A stretch of DNA of 64,000 nt, taken from the NCBI GenBank assembly GCA_017893485.1, contig CM030359.1, forward strand, positions 27,611,750 to 27,675,749. Reading direction: 5' to 3'. The notes under the pieces are model-generated. The model worked only from the letters and a program-made list of their open reading frames with translations. It ran no database searches and was not told where the DNA came from. Source of the DNA: Hemerocallis citrina (Eukaryota > Streptophyta > Magnoliopsida > Asparagales > Asphodelaceae). This document shows, piece by piece, positions 46,042 to 58,272 of the stretch (within the stretch, counting starts at the first letter, position 1; every line of letters starts with the position of its first letter). The position numbers and the translations under genes are program-made.

Positions 46042-46189
46042 CAAGAGAGCGATGTTTGGGCTCTCTAGGCGCTTAAAGGCCCACTAAAGGAAGGCAAAAC
46101 GACAAAACGGAGAGTTACGATGTTTCAAAGCAAGAACTCGTCAATCCTCTTAAGTCCATCACTCGGGGACCAGCACCTCGACAGGCCAC

Positions 46190-46358
46190 CGAACCACCAT
46201 CCTCCCGAGCCGAAGGGACGAGGTATCGACCTCCACATATGGAGAAAAATCCTGCCGAGCCGGATTTACCGTCGGATCGTCCCAAAATTCGTGTCAAAAC
46301 TTGATGGACGGCTCAGATCGCGCCACGCCCACAAAACGACAAGATAACGTTTTCTCGT
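46190..46358. repeat. 284-bp Tat repeat copy, interrupted by Tekay-2
   Basis: Anchor GGGACGAGGTATCGAC at 46215; the unit runs to TTTTCTCGT, where Tekay-2 inserted, and resumes at 57056. Confidence 0.85.
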
Positions 46359-46894
46359 TGTAATACCCTGATTTTTCAATTAATGAGAAATTATTTATTT
46401 TGCACGTAGTGTGCACGTGCAATATTTTGTTTGGATTATTTTATCATGATGTGTATATTTAAATATAATTTTCTCAAATTATTTTAGTACAAAAAGCCTT
46501 CTTTAAAAGCCTTTTCTTAAAAAGCCCAAAAGCATTTTATTTTATTTATTTTTATAAAATATTTTGGCCCAAAAAGAAAGCCCATGAATTAATTTATTTT
46601 AATTAAACTTGTCATGTAGAAGATTTTTCTTAACTAAATTATTTTGGTACAAATTTAAGAGTGTACAAATTTGGCCTAGTTGCATGCACGTGCACTACAC
46701 GTACACGTGCATTGCACACTCTTCTATGGTGGCCGGGTATCATTCTTTTGGAGGGAGTTTTTGATTTTGGGGTGTGGAGAACATGGTGGTAGTTTCAAAG
46801 AAGTGGGTAGTTCTTCTAACTTCTACTTTGATCTAGTCCCTTCATCCTACAACTAACCAAATGATCTTGGCCCTCCATTCCACTCATCTTTTAG

Positions 46895-46902
46895 TATAAA
46901 TA
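46895..46902 (+). promoter_or_regulatory. TATA box of the Tekay-2 5' LTR
   Basis: TATAAATA preceded by TTTTAG and followed by CCCCC; the same motif lies at 54316-54323 in the 3' LTR. Confidence 0.65.
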
Positions 46903-47840
46903 CCCCCCCCCCCCCCTCTCATGGCTAATTTTGATATGCAAAGTGTATTTCATAATTATAGTATTATCATTGTGAGAGTTATAAAAGATAGAGAGTTGTG
47001 TGGGCTTTTGTTGCTTGGAGTGGCCGGCATCAAGGAGGGAAGCATTTCGGTGTGGACTTGAAGGAGCTTTCGGCATTGGCTTGGAAGCTTGGAGTTGTGC
47101 ACTCTTTTGGCTAGGAGGTGGTGCTTTCGTCTACAAGACGTAGTTGCTTTGTTTGTGTTTTCTCTCCAATTGAGGTGGGTAAAACATTTTATATTTCTAA
47201 AGTAGGTCCATGCTTAGTTTCAACCATCAAAGATGCATGAAAATATTAATAAGAGCCCACTTGAATTGAGTAGTTGGTATGTGAATGGTTTGAAATGTGA
47301 TGATTAACTTATATGGCTCTAGTGTTAAAATTAAGTTGTATGTAGATTGCTCCATGTTCATTAATATGAAGTTATGATGGTAACAAAATTTAATTGAGGA
47401 TGTTGCTATTGTGATTAGAGACATAATGCATGCTTGTTAATTGTGAAATTGAGATGAATAGACTTATATGTTGATATGGATATGGACTATTGAACTCACA
47501 TGTATATTGGTTGAATTAAGAACTAATATCAGTAAATTATCACCATGAAATTAGTGAATAAAAAGACTAGTAGATTAATTATATGGCAATGTCGAAAATA
47601 CAAATTTTTGTAGTGTAATGAATTAATTTTGGATTTTTGTGTGTGAAAAATACATTTCATTAGCACCAAAAAATTATATTATTTTACTGGTATGAACTTT
47701 TATGACTGAGGATTTAATCTGGAAGTTTTTAGAAAATTTTACTAAAGTAATAAGAAGCTATGGCTATTTGAATGTCGAGTTATTCTTAAAACAGTACGAA
47801 AATAATACAAATGGACTTTTATTTGGGTTAGTGACAACCC

Positions 47841-47910
47841 GAGCCAGTGGCTCAGGTGGGCTTGGACCCCGGTTGGCTTCTCTGTGTTGCCCAGTTCGAA
47901 TCCCAGGCCG
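47841..47910 (+). other. tRNA-like module 1 in the Tekay-2 LTR
   Basis: A-box-like TGGCTCAGGTGG (47848-47859) and B-box-like AGTTCGAATCC (47893-47903), spaced like an internal Pol III promoter. The same module is in the 3' LTR near 55261-55330. It may be a fossil tRNA-derived SINE head; no cloverleaf was worked out. Confidence 0.45.
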
Positions 47911-47994
47911 AACACTTCTTTTGTTAAATTACCCTAAAAACAGTAACAGCGAACTAAGGGTTCATATAGACCCTAGTCACTCTATGGACGTGTT

Positions 47995-48062
47995 CAGCGA
48001 CTGGCCTAGTGGTCGGGGCTCTGTGCTGTCTTGGTGCGGCGCCTGGTTCGATTCTTGCCTTC
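47995..48062 (+). other. tRNA-like module 2 in the Tekay-2 LTR
   Basis: A box TGGCCTAGTGG (48002-48012) and B box GGTTCGATTCT (48045-48055), both near-perfect matches to Pol III type-2 promoter boxes and to plant SINE heads. The copy in the 3' LTR is at about 55422-55475. Confidence 0.55.
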
Positions 48063-49639
48063 GGCATATAAGGAAAAATAATTTTTTTGGGTGTTTTTGA
48101 AGTCCAAAAATTATGAAATAAATATGGTAATTCTCATAAAAATACAAGGAATTTTATAAGAGTGATTTGGGTATTTTTAGAATGAAATACAATATGGTTT
48201 GTGAATAAAAGGCATAAATGGAGCTTTGGTTATGAGATATACACTTGTGGATTTATAACTTATAAAGATAGGCTATTATAAAGTGATTGGCAAAAGTGCT
48301 TGTGGTGTGACATGATTTTATTTATTTTCATTATGAGTATTGTGCAAGATATGAAGTATGAAGGTTGAAATGTGATATTATGAAGTTGTATAATTCATGT
48401 ATGGTTATGAAATTAAAACCATGATTTATGAAAGAGGAAAAGAAATTGTTGGCTATAAATATGAATTGTTTTCATTATGAACTCGTGAATTAAAAGTATT
48501 CATTGTGGACTTGTGAATAAAGTGTAATCATGAATTGAAAAAGAATGAGTATGAAAACTCGACATGGAAATTGTCAGGAGTTAAAGATTGTGAAATGAAA
48601 TTTGAAATAGAGTATCTAAGTCTCCCCGGCATTGAAAAAAATGAATTGAATTGAAATTAGACCAAGGTTGGTCATGTTGAAATAAATGAATAAGTCCGGT
48701 TGATGGAGAGGCTAACTCTAGTGATTATTTTGTTCATGATTTTTAAATAAAACTAAGGACTAGTACATAGTGGAGATGTGATGAAAGTAAAAGAAAAATA
48801 TGAGTATGAGGGCCAACGGATAGCGGTGTGAGAGCGATTCACAGGTTGCCTGCTTGATGCGTCAAGACATGGCGTGGGCGCTACTCCGGAATTATCGTCC
48901 CGGTGGCGACGCTCGTGGGATGTTCGAGTGGCTATGGGTGGTGCCATTGTTCCATGGCGGAGGTTGAATTGTCCATAGGTTGCCTGCTCGATGCGTCGTG
49001 ACAGTGCGTGGGATTCCCCTCCAGGCTGCCTGGACATGGGCTCATAGATCATAGGACATCTAAGACACTACCGTAGTTACAGTAGTAGACTAAGACATAA
49101 CGGGGGATTGAACCCTATCAAGATGAAGACGAATAAGGGCTTGCCCTCGGACCTATGTAGTATGGGATGCATAGAATCCGAACAAGTGTGCATTAGTGTC
49201 ATGTAACATAATTAACTGCATTAAGGACTAAGTGCACAATCACAACACGACATCAATAGGGTAGTCCCTTTAATTTGAATGTGACAAGTTTGTGTTTGCC
49301 AAATATGAAATATTAAGTTATACTATTTCCGGCATAGCGAGGATGGCCGTGTATAATGTTCGTCGGTTGAATAAACTGACGTACCCACAGTCTTATATGC
49401 AGGTAAATATCATGTTAAAGATTAAAGAGGATGGATGCTTAAAGATTACATTATGCTGTTGTATTTGTATCAAATTGTTGTATTTTACTTCCGCTGTGCA
49501 AAAGAAAGATGTAATTATGATGTAAACTCTGATGTATGATGAAAAGTTTTATTTCCCTGTAAAATTGTACTAAAGAAAGTGAAAAGATCCTGTAGAACAT
49601 CTCGAATTCAGTGTATTTGGGATTCGGGGCGTTACAGAG

Positions 49640-49651
49640 TGGTATCAGAGC
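49640..49651 (+). other. Tekay-2 primer binding site (initiator tRNA-Met)
   Basis: TGGTATCAGAGC, a perfect match to the standard plant initiator tRNA-Met primer site, three bases after the LTR. Confidence 0.95.
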
Positions 49652-49805
49652 CACGCTTTCTATACTTTCACACTTGTACAAATTTATAGGGAACGACACC
49701 CTAGAAGTGGACATTAGAGTGTGTGTTTGAGTCTAGAGATTTAAATGTAAGTGACTTACATTTGTGTTGCTCTAAGATTTATGCTTCCTCCTCTCTATTT
49801 CTAAG

Positions 49806-50231
49806 ATGGCTGATCACTTCGACCCTGCTGGAGGCGACGACTGGCATATCATTGAGGAAGAGTACCATCCTGGACAGGCAGATTCCGAGGACGAGTACTA
49901 CCCTGGACAAGCTGATTCTGATGACGAGGAGTACCCTGAATCCCGAGAGATCACCCCACCTCCGGATTCATCTGATGATTCTTCTTCCGACGAAGAGGAA
50001 GTACCAGTTCCGAGTGGTCTTGTAACTTCTCTTCAGAGGCAAGTGGAAACCCTGAAGGAGAGAGTTGGATTGTTGGAGGCTCAGCTGGAGAAGCGGAAGG
50101 CCGACTATTCTGTTCTTAGCCATCGGATTTGGGAACTTGAGAAGAAAAAGAACCTAACTGATGTGCTGAAGGATGAGGTTGAAGAACTGCGGGAAGAACT
50201 TCGAGCAGCGAAGAGGACCCGTAGGAGTTAG
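49806..50231 (+). CDS. Acidic coiled-coil ORF in the gag position of Tekay-2
   Basis: An intact 141-codon ORF starts at ATG 49806, about 150 bases after the primer binding site, where gag normally begins. Residues 1-62 are strongly acidic and contain a duplicated phrase (PGQADSEDE and PGQADSDDE). Residues about 70-135 form heptad-like coiled coil (LVTSLQRQVETLKERVGLLE, then KDEVEELREELRAAK), ending in a short basic tail KRTRRS. There is no gag capsid core and no CCHC zinc knuckle anywhere before the protease. It lies in the same frame as pol, separated by two stops over 93 bases. Function unknown: it could be a replacement for gag, a captured host exon, or the remains of gag ends joined by a deletion. 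Confidence 0.75.
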   Translation: MADHFDPAGGDDWHIIEEEYHPGQADSEDEYYPGQADSDDEEYPESREITPPPDSSDDSSSDEEEVPVPSGLVTSLQRQVETLKERVGLLEAQLEKRKADYSVLSHRIWELEKKKNLTDVLKDEVEELREELRAAKRTRRS

Positions 50232-50324
50232 ATTGTTGTAGCTTCTGTTTTCCATTCTGATGTCAGAAATGTTTTTAAATTCGAATGTATAAAGTTTGAA
50301 ATTCAATGAAATGGAAATATTGAC

Positions 50325-53300
50325 TTGAAAGTTCATGTCTTATACTTCGAATTCAATGGACCTTTTACATCAGAATATGGAATGAAAGCTGTTGTATTAT
50401 TCGATACTGGATCCTCTCATACTTTTGTGTCTCCAAAGTTTGCTAAAGTGTTGGGAGTGAAACCGAAGATTTTCCCAGGCAAGATCTTATCAGTAGCTAC
50501 TCCGTCAGGGGAAACTTTAACCACTGATCGGTATTATGCTGATTGCGAGATTGTGATTGGGGACAGAATCTTTGGCATTGATCTGATCGAGCTGACTATC
50601 TTGGGAGTCGATGTTATCATTGGCATTGATTGGATGTCGGTGTACAGTGCAAGCATCGAGTGTAAGACCAAGACGATGACAGTGAAGGCTCCAGGTGGAC
50701 CTGAAGTCGTGTTCCAAGGGAAGCGGAAATGTTCTAAGCTGGTGGCTACTATCCGCAAGGAAGAAACTCCTGTGGAAGTGCAAGGGATTCCTGTGGTTCG
50801 GGACTATCCGACTGTGTTCTTGGAAGATTTTCCTGGGTTACCTCCGCATCGTGATGTAGAGTTCAGCATCACTGTTCAACCGGGAAGTGCACCCATTTCT
50901 AAGGCACCTTATAGGATGGCTCCAGTGGAACAGGATGAGGTGAAACGGCAGATTGAGGAACTGTTGGGAAAAGGCTTTATTCAACCTAGTGCATCACCTT
51001 GGGGAGCACCAGTGCTTTTGGTAAAGAAGAAGGATGGATCGATGAGAATGTGCATCGATTACCGATAGCTGAATAAGGTCACTGTTCAGAATAAGTATCC
51101 GATTCCTCGAATTGATGACTTGTTTGATCGTCTACAAGGAGCAGCTGTATTCTCCAAAATAGATCTTCGATCAGGATATCACCAAGTTCGAGTGAAAGCT
51201 GAAGATGTGCACAAGACTGCATTTAGAACTCGGCATGGGCATTACGAATTCTTAGTTATGCCATTCGGAGTGACGAATGCACCTGCAATCTTCATGGACT
51301 TGATGAACAGAGTTCTGAGGCCGTTTATTGATTCTTTCGTCGTGGTGTTTATCGACGATATTCTCGTGTACTCCAAGTCTGAGGAGGAGCACACTGAGCA
51401 TCTGGCAGCAGTTTTGCAGAAGTTGGAAGAGCAGCAGTTGTATGCCAAGTTATCCAAGTGTGATTTCTGGAAATCTGAAGTGGCATTCCTAGGTCACATC
51501 CTTTCTAAGGAGGGAGTGGCAACTGATCCTCAGAAGATAGAGGCAGTGAGAGACTGGGCAAGGCCTACTACAGTGAAGGAAGTCAGAAGTTTCCTTGGGA
51601 TGACTGGATACTACAGGAGATTCATTCAAGGTTATGCTCAGATAGCTGTACCGCTTACAGGGCTGACCAAGAAGAATGTGAGCTTCAAGTGGACCGAGCA
51701 ATGTGAGGCGAGTTTTCAGGAGTTGAAAGATAGACTGACTACTGCACCTATTTTGGCTTTGCCTAGAGCTGGTGTTGAGTATGACGTTTATAGCGATGCT
51801 TCACATCGGGGGCTTGGGTGTGTCTTAATGCAAGAAGGAAGAGTAATCGCTTATGGGTCTAGGCAACTACGACCGCATGAGAAAAATTACCCGACTCATG
51901 ATCTAGAGTTGGCTGCGATTATCTTTGCTTTGAAGCAATGGAGGCACTACGTGTACGGTGAGAAGTTGAATATGTACACGGATCACAAGAGCTTGAAGTA
52001 TATATATCAGCAGAGGGATCTCAATTTGAGGCAGCGGAGATGGTTGGAAGTGCTCGAGGATATGCGACCTGAGATCAAGTATCATCCTGGAAAGGCTAAT
52101 GTTGTTGCTGATGCACTTAGTCGCAAGAGCAGTTTGGCCTGTTTGATTACAACTCAGAGGCATCTGATTGAGGAGTTGGACCGAGCTGGGATTGAGGTTG
52201 TCTTGCAAGGATTGGGAGCATCTTTGGCTCAGTTGAGGCTTCAGCCTACTCTGAATACAAGGATCATTGCAAGTCAGGAAGTTGATGCTGATATCTTGGA
52301 GATGAAGGAGCAGGTTGGTGCTGGCAGGTTGCCCGGATTTCAAATCAGGGATGGAGTGCTGTGGTTCGGAGATAGGCTGTGCGTTCCAAATCAGGCGGAC
52401 CTGAAAGAGAGTATTCTTCAGGAGGCGCATGCTACTCTTTTGTCGGTACATCCTGGGAGACTAAGATGTACAAAGACATCAAACAGCATTTCTGGTGGTC
52501 AGGTTTGAAGCGGGATGTGGCTGAATTTGTCGCGAAGTGTGAGGTTTGTCAGCAAGTCAAAACCAAAAATCAGAGACCCGGAGGTCTATTACAGCCGTTA
52601 CCTATTCCGGAATGGAAGTGGGATAACATCAGTATGGATTTCATCACGGGATTGCCTAAGAGTTCTAAAGGCAATGATGCAATTTGGGTTATAGTCGATC
52701 GACTTACCAAGTCCGCTCACTTTTTGGCGATGAAACTCACTGCTTCGATGGACAAGTTGGCTGAGATGTATGTTGGTGAGATTGTCCGACTTCATGGCGT
52801 TCCTTCGACTATTGTGTCTGATCGAGATGCACGGTTTACTTCGCATTTCTGGAGGAGTCTTCAGACAGCTTTGGGTATCAGGACAGATTTCAGCACTGCT
52901 TTTCATCCGCAAACCGATGGGCAGACCGAAAGAGTCAACCGTATTCTTGAGGATATGCTTCGGTGTTGTATACTAGACTTTGGAGGCAGTTGGGAAAGGC
53001 ATTTACCCTTGGTGGAGTTTGCCTACAACAACAGTTTTCAGGCCAGTATTGGGATGGCGCCGTACGAAGCACTGTATGGAGGAAGTGCAGGACTCCTGTT
53101 TGTTGGTATGAAGTAGGGGAGCGTCAGTTGTTTGGTCCTGAGCTTGTGCAACTGACTTCTGAGAAGATTGATCTGATCAGGAAAAGGTTGGTGGAAGCTC
53201 AGAGCAGGCAAAAAAGCTATGCAGACAACCGGAGAAGGGACCTTGAGTTTGAGGTTGGTGACTTCGTCTTTCTGAAGGTATTGCCCAGCAAAGGTGTGGT

Positions 53301-53673
53301 TCGATTTGGCAAGGGCGGGAAGTTAGCCCCGAGGTTTATAGGCCCGTATAAGATATTGAAAAGGATCGGGAAAACTGCTTACCGGCTTGAATTACCGGAA
53401 GAGTTGTCTCAGGTGCACAATGTCTTTCATGTGTCTATGCTGAGAGGTTACATTCCAGACCCGAGTCATCATTTGCCTGAAGTGCCGGAAGGTTTGCAGT
53501 TAGACCTGAATTACATCGAGTCTCCTGTTGAGATTGTTGATCGTCGAGAGAAAGTCTTGAGGAATAAGACGATACCGATGGTCAAGGTAGTCTGGAGAAA
53601 CCACTTGGTTGAAGAGGCTACTTGGGAGTCTGAGGAGAGGATGTTGAAGGACTATCCTGAGCTTTTTGCTTGA
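50325..53673 (+). pseudogene. pol: Tekay-2 pol: protease, RT, RNase H, integrase, chromodomain
   Basis: Protease active site [12 protein letters not shown] intact near 50400. RT has [39 protein letters not shown] and the catalytic FIDDILVYS near 51355. RNase H shows [25 protein letters not shown] and TDHKSLKYI. Integrase has the zinc-region CEVCQQVK, and D, D, E in [17 protein letters not shown] and [12 protein letters not shown] full C-terminal chromodomain follows (EIVDRREKVLRNK ... KVVWRNHLVEEATWE), ending at 53673. Breaks: TAG at 51066, a one-base loss near 52459 and another near 53083. The start codon is uncertain (no ATG at the first open codon, 50325; ATG at 50335 is out of frame). This copy cannot make a full Pol. 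Confidence 0.95.
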
Positions 53674-53766
53674 TTGTATTTTTGTATCTTTTGTTCTTGT
53701 TGTGTGTGTTGTATTTTTGTTTTTTTTTCTCGCTCTTGATTGTAGTTCCGGGGACGGAACTATTCT

Positions 53767-53779
53767 AAGGAGGGAGTGC
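53767..53779 (+). other. Tekay-2 polypurine tract
   Basis: AAGGAGGGAGTGC directly before the 3' LTR. Confidence 0.85.
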
Positions 53780-56700
53780 TGTAATACCCTGATTTTTCAA
53801 TTAATGAGAAATTATTTATTTTGCACGTAGTGTGCACGTGCAATATTTTGTTTGGATTATTTTATCATGATGTGTATATTTAAATATAATTTTCTCAAAT
53901 TATTTTAGTACAAAAAGCCTTCTTTAAAAGCCTTTTCTTAAAAAGCCCAAAAGCATTTTATTTTATTTATTTTTATAAAATATTTTGGCCCAAAAAGAAA
54001 GCCCATGAATTAATTTATTTTAATTAAACTTGTCATGTAGAAGATTTTTCTTAACTAAATTATTTTGGTACAAATTTAAGAGTGTACAAATTTGGCCTAG
54101 TTGCATGCACGTGCACTACACGTACACGTGCATTGCACACTCTTCTATGGTGGTCGGGTATCATTCTTTTGGAGGGAGTTTTTGATTTTGGGGTGTGGAG
54201 AACATGGTGGTAGTTTCAAAGAAGTGGGTAGTTCTTCTAACTTCTACTTTGATCTAGTCCCTTCATCCTACAACTAACCAAATGATCTTGGCCCTCCATT
54301 CCACTCATCTTTTAGTATAAATACCCCCCCCCCCTCTCTCATGGCTAATTTTGATATGCAAAGTGTATTTCATAATTATAGTATTATCATTGTGAGAGTT
54401 ATAAAAGATAGAGAGTTGTGTGGGCTTTTGTTGCTTGGAGTGGCCGGCATCAAGGAGGGAAGCATTTCGGTGTGGACTTGAAGGAGCTTTCGGCATTGGC
54501 TTGGAAGCTTGGAGTTGTGCACTCTTTTGGCTAGGAGGTGGTGCTTTCGTCTACAAGACGTAGTTGCTTTGTTTGTGTTTTCTCTCCAATTGAGGTGGGT
54601 AAAACATTTTATATTTCTAAAGTAGGTCCATGCTTAGTTTCAACCATCAAAGATGCATGAAAATATTAATAAGAGCCCACTTGAATTGAGTAGTTGGTAT
54701 GTGAATGGTTTGAAATGTGATGATTAACTTATATGGCTCTAGTGTTAAAATTAAGTTGTATGTAGATTGCTCCATGTTCATTAATATGAAGTTATGATGG
54801 TAACAAAATTTAATTGAGGATGTTGCTATTGTGATTAGAGACATAATGCATGCTTGTTAATTGTGAAATTGAGATGAATAGACTTATATGTTGATATGGA
54901 TATGGACTATTGAACTCACATGTATATTGGTTGAATTAAGAACTAATATCAGTAAATTATCACCATGAAATTAGTGAATAAAAAGACTAGTAGATTAATT
55001 ATATGGCAATGTCGAAAATACAAATTTTTGTAGTGTAATGAATTAATTTTGGATTTTTGTGTGTGAAAAATACATTTCATTAGCACCAAAAAATTATATT
55101 ATTTTACTGGTATGAACTTTTATGACTGAGGATTTAATCTGGAAGTTTTTAGAAAATTTTACTAAAGTAATAAGAAGCTATGGCTATTTGAATGTCGAGT
55201 TATTCTTAAAACAGTACGAAAATAATACAAATGGACTTTTATTTGGGTTAGTGACAACCCGAGCCAGTGGCTCAGGTGGGCTTGGACCCCGGTTGGCTTC
55301 TCTGTGTTGCCCAGTTCGAATCCCAGGCCGAACACTTCTTTTGTTAAATTACCCTAAAAACAGTAACAGCGAACTAAGGGTTCATATAGACCCTAGTCAC
55401 TCTATGGACGTGTTCAGCGACTGGCCTAGTGGTCGGGGCTCTGTGCTGTCTTGGTGCGGCGCCTGGTTCGATTCTTGCCTTCGGCATATAAGGAAAAATA
55501 ATTTTTTTGGGTGTTTTTGAAGTCCAAAAATTATGAAATAAATATGGTAATTCTCATAAAAATACAAGGAATTTTATAAGAGTGATTTGGGTATTTTTAG
55601 AATGAAATACAATATGGTTTGTGAATAAAAGGCATAAATGGAGCTTTGGTTATGAGATATACACTTGTGGATTTATAACTTATAAAGATAGGCTATTATA
55701 AAGTGATTGGCAAAAGTGCTTGTGGTGTGACATGATTTTATTTATTTTCATTATGAGTATTGTGCAAGATATGAAGTATGAAGGTTGAAATGTGATATTA
55801 TGAAGTTGTATAATTCATGTATGGTTATGAAATTAAAACCATGATTTATGAAAGAGGAAAAAAATTGTTGGCTATAAATATGAATTGTTTTCATTATGAA
55901 CTCGTGAATTAAAAGTATTCATTGTGGACTTGTGAATAAAGTGTAATCATGAATTGAAAAAGAATGAGTATGAAAACTCGACATGGAAATTGTCAGGAGT
56001 TAAAGATTGTGAAATGAAATTTGAAATAGAGTAGCTAAGTCTCCCCGGCATTGAGAAAAATGAATTGAATTGAAATTAGACCAAGGTTGGTCATGTTGAA
56101 ATAAATGAATAAGTCCGGTTGATGGAGAGGCTAACTCTAGTGATTATTTTGTTCATGATTTTTAAATAAAACTAAGGACAAGTGCATAGTGGAGATGTGA
56201 TGAAAGTAGAAGAAAAACATGAGTATGAGGGCCAACGGATAGCGGTGTGAGAGCGATTCACAGGTTGCCTGCTTGATGCGTCAAGACATGGCGTGGGCGC
56301 TACTCCGGAATTATCGTCCCGGTGGCGACGCTCGTGAGATGTTCGAGTGGCTATGGGTGGTGCCATTGTTCCATGGCGGAGGCTGAATTGTCCGTAGGTT
56401 GCCTGCTCGATGCGTCGTGACAGTGCGTGGGATTCCCCTCCAGGCTGCCTGGACATGGGCTCATAGATCATAGGACATCTAAGACACTACCGTAGTTACA
56501 GTAGTAGACTAAGACATAACGGGGGATTGAACCCTATCAAGATGAAGACGAATAAGGGCTTGCCCTCGGACCTATGTAGTATGGGATGCATAGAATCCGA
56601 ACAAGTGTGCATTAGTGTCATGTAACATAATTAACTGCATTAAGGACTAAGTGCACAATCACAACACGACATCAATAGGGTAGTCCCTTTAATTTGAATG

Positions 56701-57055
56701 TGACAAGTTTGTGTTTGCCAAATATGAAATGTTAAGTTATACTATTTCCGTTATAGCGAGGATGGCCGTGTATAATGTTCGTCGGTTGAATAAACTGACG
56801 TACCCACAGTCTTATATGCAGGTAAATATCATGTTAAAGATTAAAGAGGATGGATGCTTAAAGATTACATTATGCTGTTGTATTTGTATCAAATTGTTGT
56901 ATTTTACTTCCGCTGTGCAAAAGAAAGATGTAATTATGATGTAAACTCTGATGTATGATGAAAAGTTTTATTTCCCTGTAAAATTGTACTAAAGAAAGTG
57001 AAAAGATCCTGTAGAACATCTCGAATTCAGTGTATTTGGGATTCGGGGCGTTACA
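53780..57055 (+). mobile_element. Tekay-2, 3' LTR
   Basis: 3276 bp, same ends as the 5' LTR, followed by CTCGT (57056-57060), completing a perfect 5-bp TSD for an element of 10,697 bp. Differences from the 5' LTR include a shorter C run, GGTCGGG for GGCCGGG and GTTATAGCG for GGCATAGCG. Confidence 0.97.
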
Positions 57056-57838
57056 CTCGTGATCTGTACCCCGTCCTCGTGATTCGCACCGTGATGAACA
57101 CTCCAGATTAAGCCACGAGTTCCTTCCGAGCTACCGGCCACCGGAGTGCATAGCCGAGCTACTGAACAGCTTGGCAGAGCAACCGAGCTACCGAGCCGAA
57201 GGGACGAGGTACCGACCTCCACAAATGGAGAAAAATTCTGCCGAGCCAGATTCACCGTCGGATCGTCCCAAAATTCATGTCAAAACTTGATGGACGGCTC
57301 AGATCGCGCCACACCCACAAAACGACAAGATAACGCTTTCTCGTGATCTGAACCCCGTCCTCGTGATTCGCGCCGTGATGAATGCTCCAGATTAAGCCAC
57401 GAGTTCCTTCCGAGTTGCCGGCCACCGGAGCACATAACCGAGCTACTGAACATCTTGGTTGAGCAACCGAGCAACCGAGCCGAGGGGACGAGGTACCGAC
57501 CTCCACATATGGAGAAAGATGGAGCCGACCCTCATCAGCCGTCGGATCTTGCCAAAAAACGTGCTCGATGTGATGGACGGCTCAGATCATGCCACATTCA
57601 CAAAACGACAAGATAGCGCTTTGTGGGGATTTGCACTATAATGGACGCTCAGGATCGTCCCACGTAGCTCGGCAGATCCCAGCGCTCCGAGCCGAGTTGC
57701 CGAGGAGTCGAGCCGAGGTGCCGAGGTACCGACCTCCACATATGGAGAAAATACTAGCCGATCCACTCAGATCGTCCGATCCTCCAGAAAATCGCGCTCG
57801 ACGACGATGAAGGGTCCAGATCGCGCCACGACATAATT
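57056..57838. repeat. 284-bp Tat repeat, further copies
   Basis: Continuation of the repeat after Tekay-2. Anchors GGGACGAGGTACCGAC at about 57201 and 57485 and a shorter copy near 57722. Subtracting Tekay-2 and its TSD puts the 46215 anchor about 284 bp before the 57201 one, so the array was uniform before insertion. Confidence 0.9.
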
Positions 57839-58256
57839 CGGTATTAAAAATTAATTTTTATTTATTAAAACCGTTTTATTTATTTAAAAAATTGCAAAAA
57901 AAGATTAAAAATTCGGAAAAATTAATTAAAAATTCTAGAAGATAATTATAAATTCGGGGAAATATTTTGAGACCCTTAGTAAATAATTATTGCGTAGAGT
58001 GGTTGATTAAGACCCCCGAACGACGAATCAACACTTCGCAAAATTAAATAAGTGATTTGAAAGATAGATAAAAATTATGAAAAAATGCCAGAAAACCAGA
58101 GAGGCTCAAGAACAACTTAGAGCATGCAACTAACCCGGAAAATCACCATACTGCCCCATACAAAGAATCGTCACCCCTCGTTTGGACTCCGATACAACTC
58201 CGAAAGCCATTGAAACAGTAAAACTACTCCTCAAAGACTGAACCTACTCAGCCTTC
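57839..58256. other. AT-rich end of the Tat internal region
   Basis: No coding or repeat structure; leads into the polypurine tract. Confidence 0.5.
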
Positions 58257-58269
58257 GGGAGTGGGGGGC
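58257..58269 (+). other. Tat polypurine tract
   Basis: GGGAGTGGGGGGC, three bases before the 3' LTR. Confidence 0.85.
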
Positions 58270-58272
58270 TCG

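Larger units (their letters stand above)
46359..49636 (+). mobile_element. Tekay-2, 5' LTR
   Basis: 3278 bp, TGTAATACCCTGATTTTTC...GGGGCGTTACA, flanked on the outside by CTCGT (46354-46358). TATA box 46895-46902 followed by a C run. The long reading frame at 47702-48100 reappears in the other LTR only because the LTRs are near-identical. Two tRNA-like modules with Pol III A and B boxes lie at 47841-48060. About fifteen substitutions against the 3' LTR were seen by eye. Confidence 0.95.

Noticed and set aside
46420..46445. TGCACGTAGTGTGCACGTGCA considered as a Helitron 3' hairpin
   Set aside because: It is present at the same place in both Tekay-2 LTRs, without a following CTAG/T end; part of the LTR.
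47841..48062. Genuine tRNA genes
   Set aside because: Only A- and B-box-like motifs are present; flanking acceptor-stem pairing was not evident.
47702..48100. 132-codon frame identical in both Tekay-2 LTRs
   Set aside because: Identity follows from the LTRs being young copies; it overlaps the tRNA-like modules and shows no protein features.
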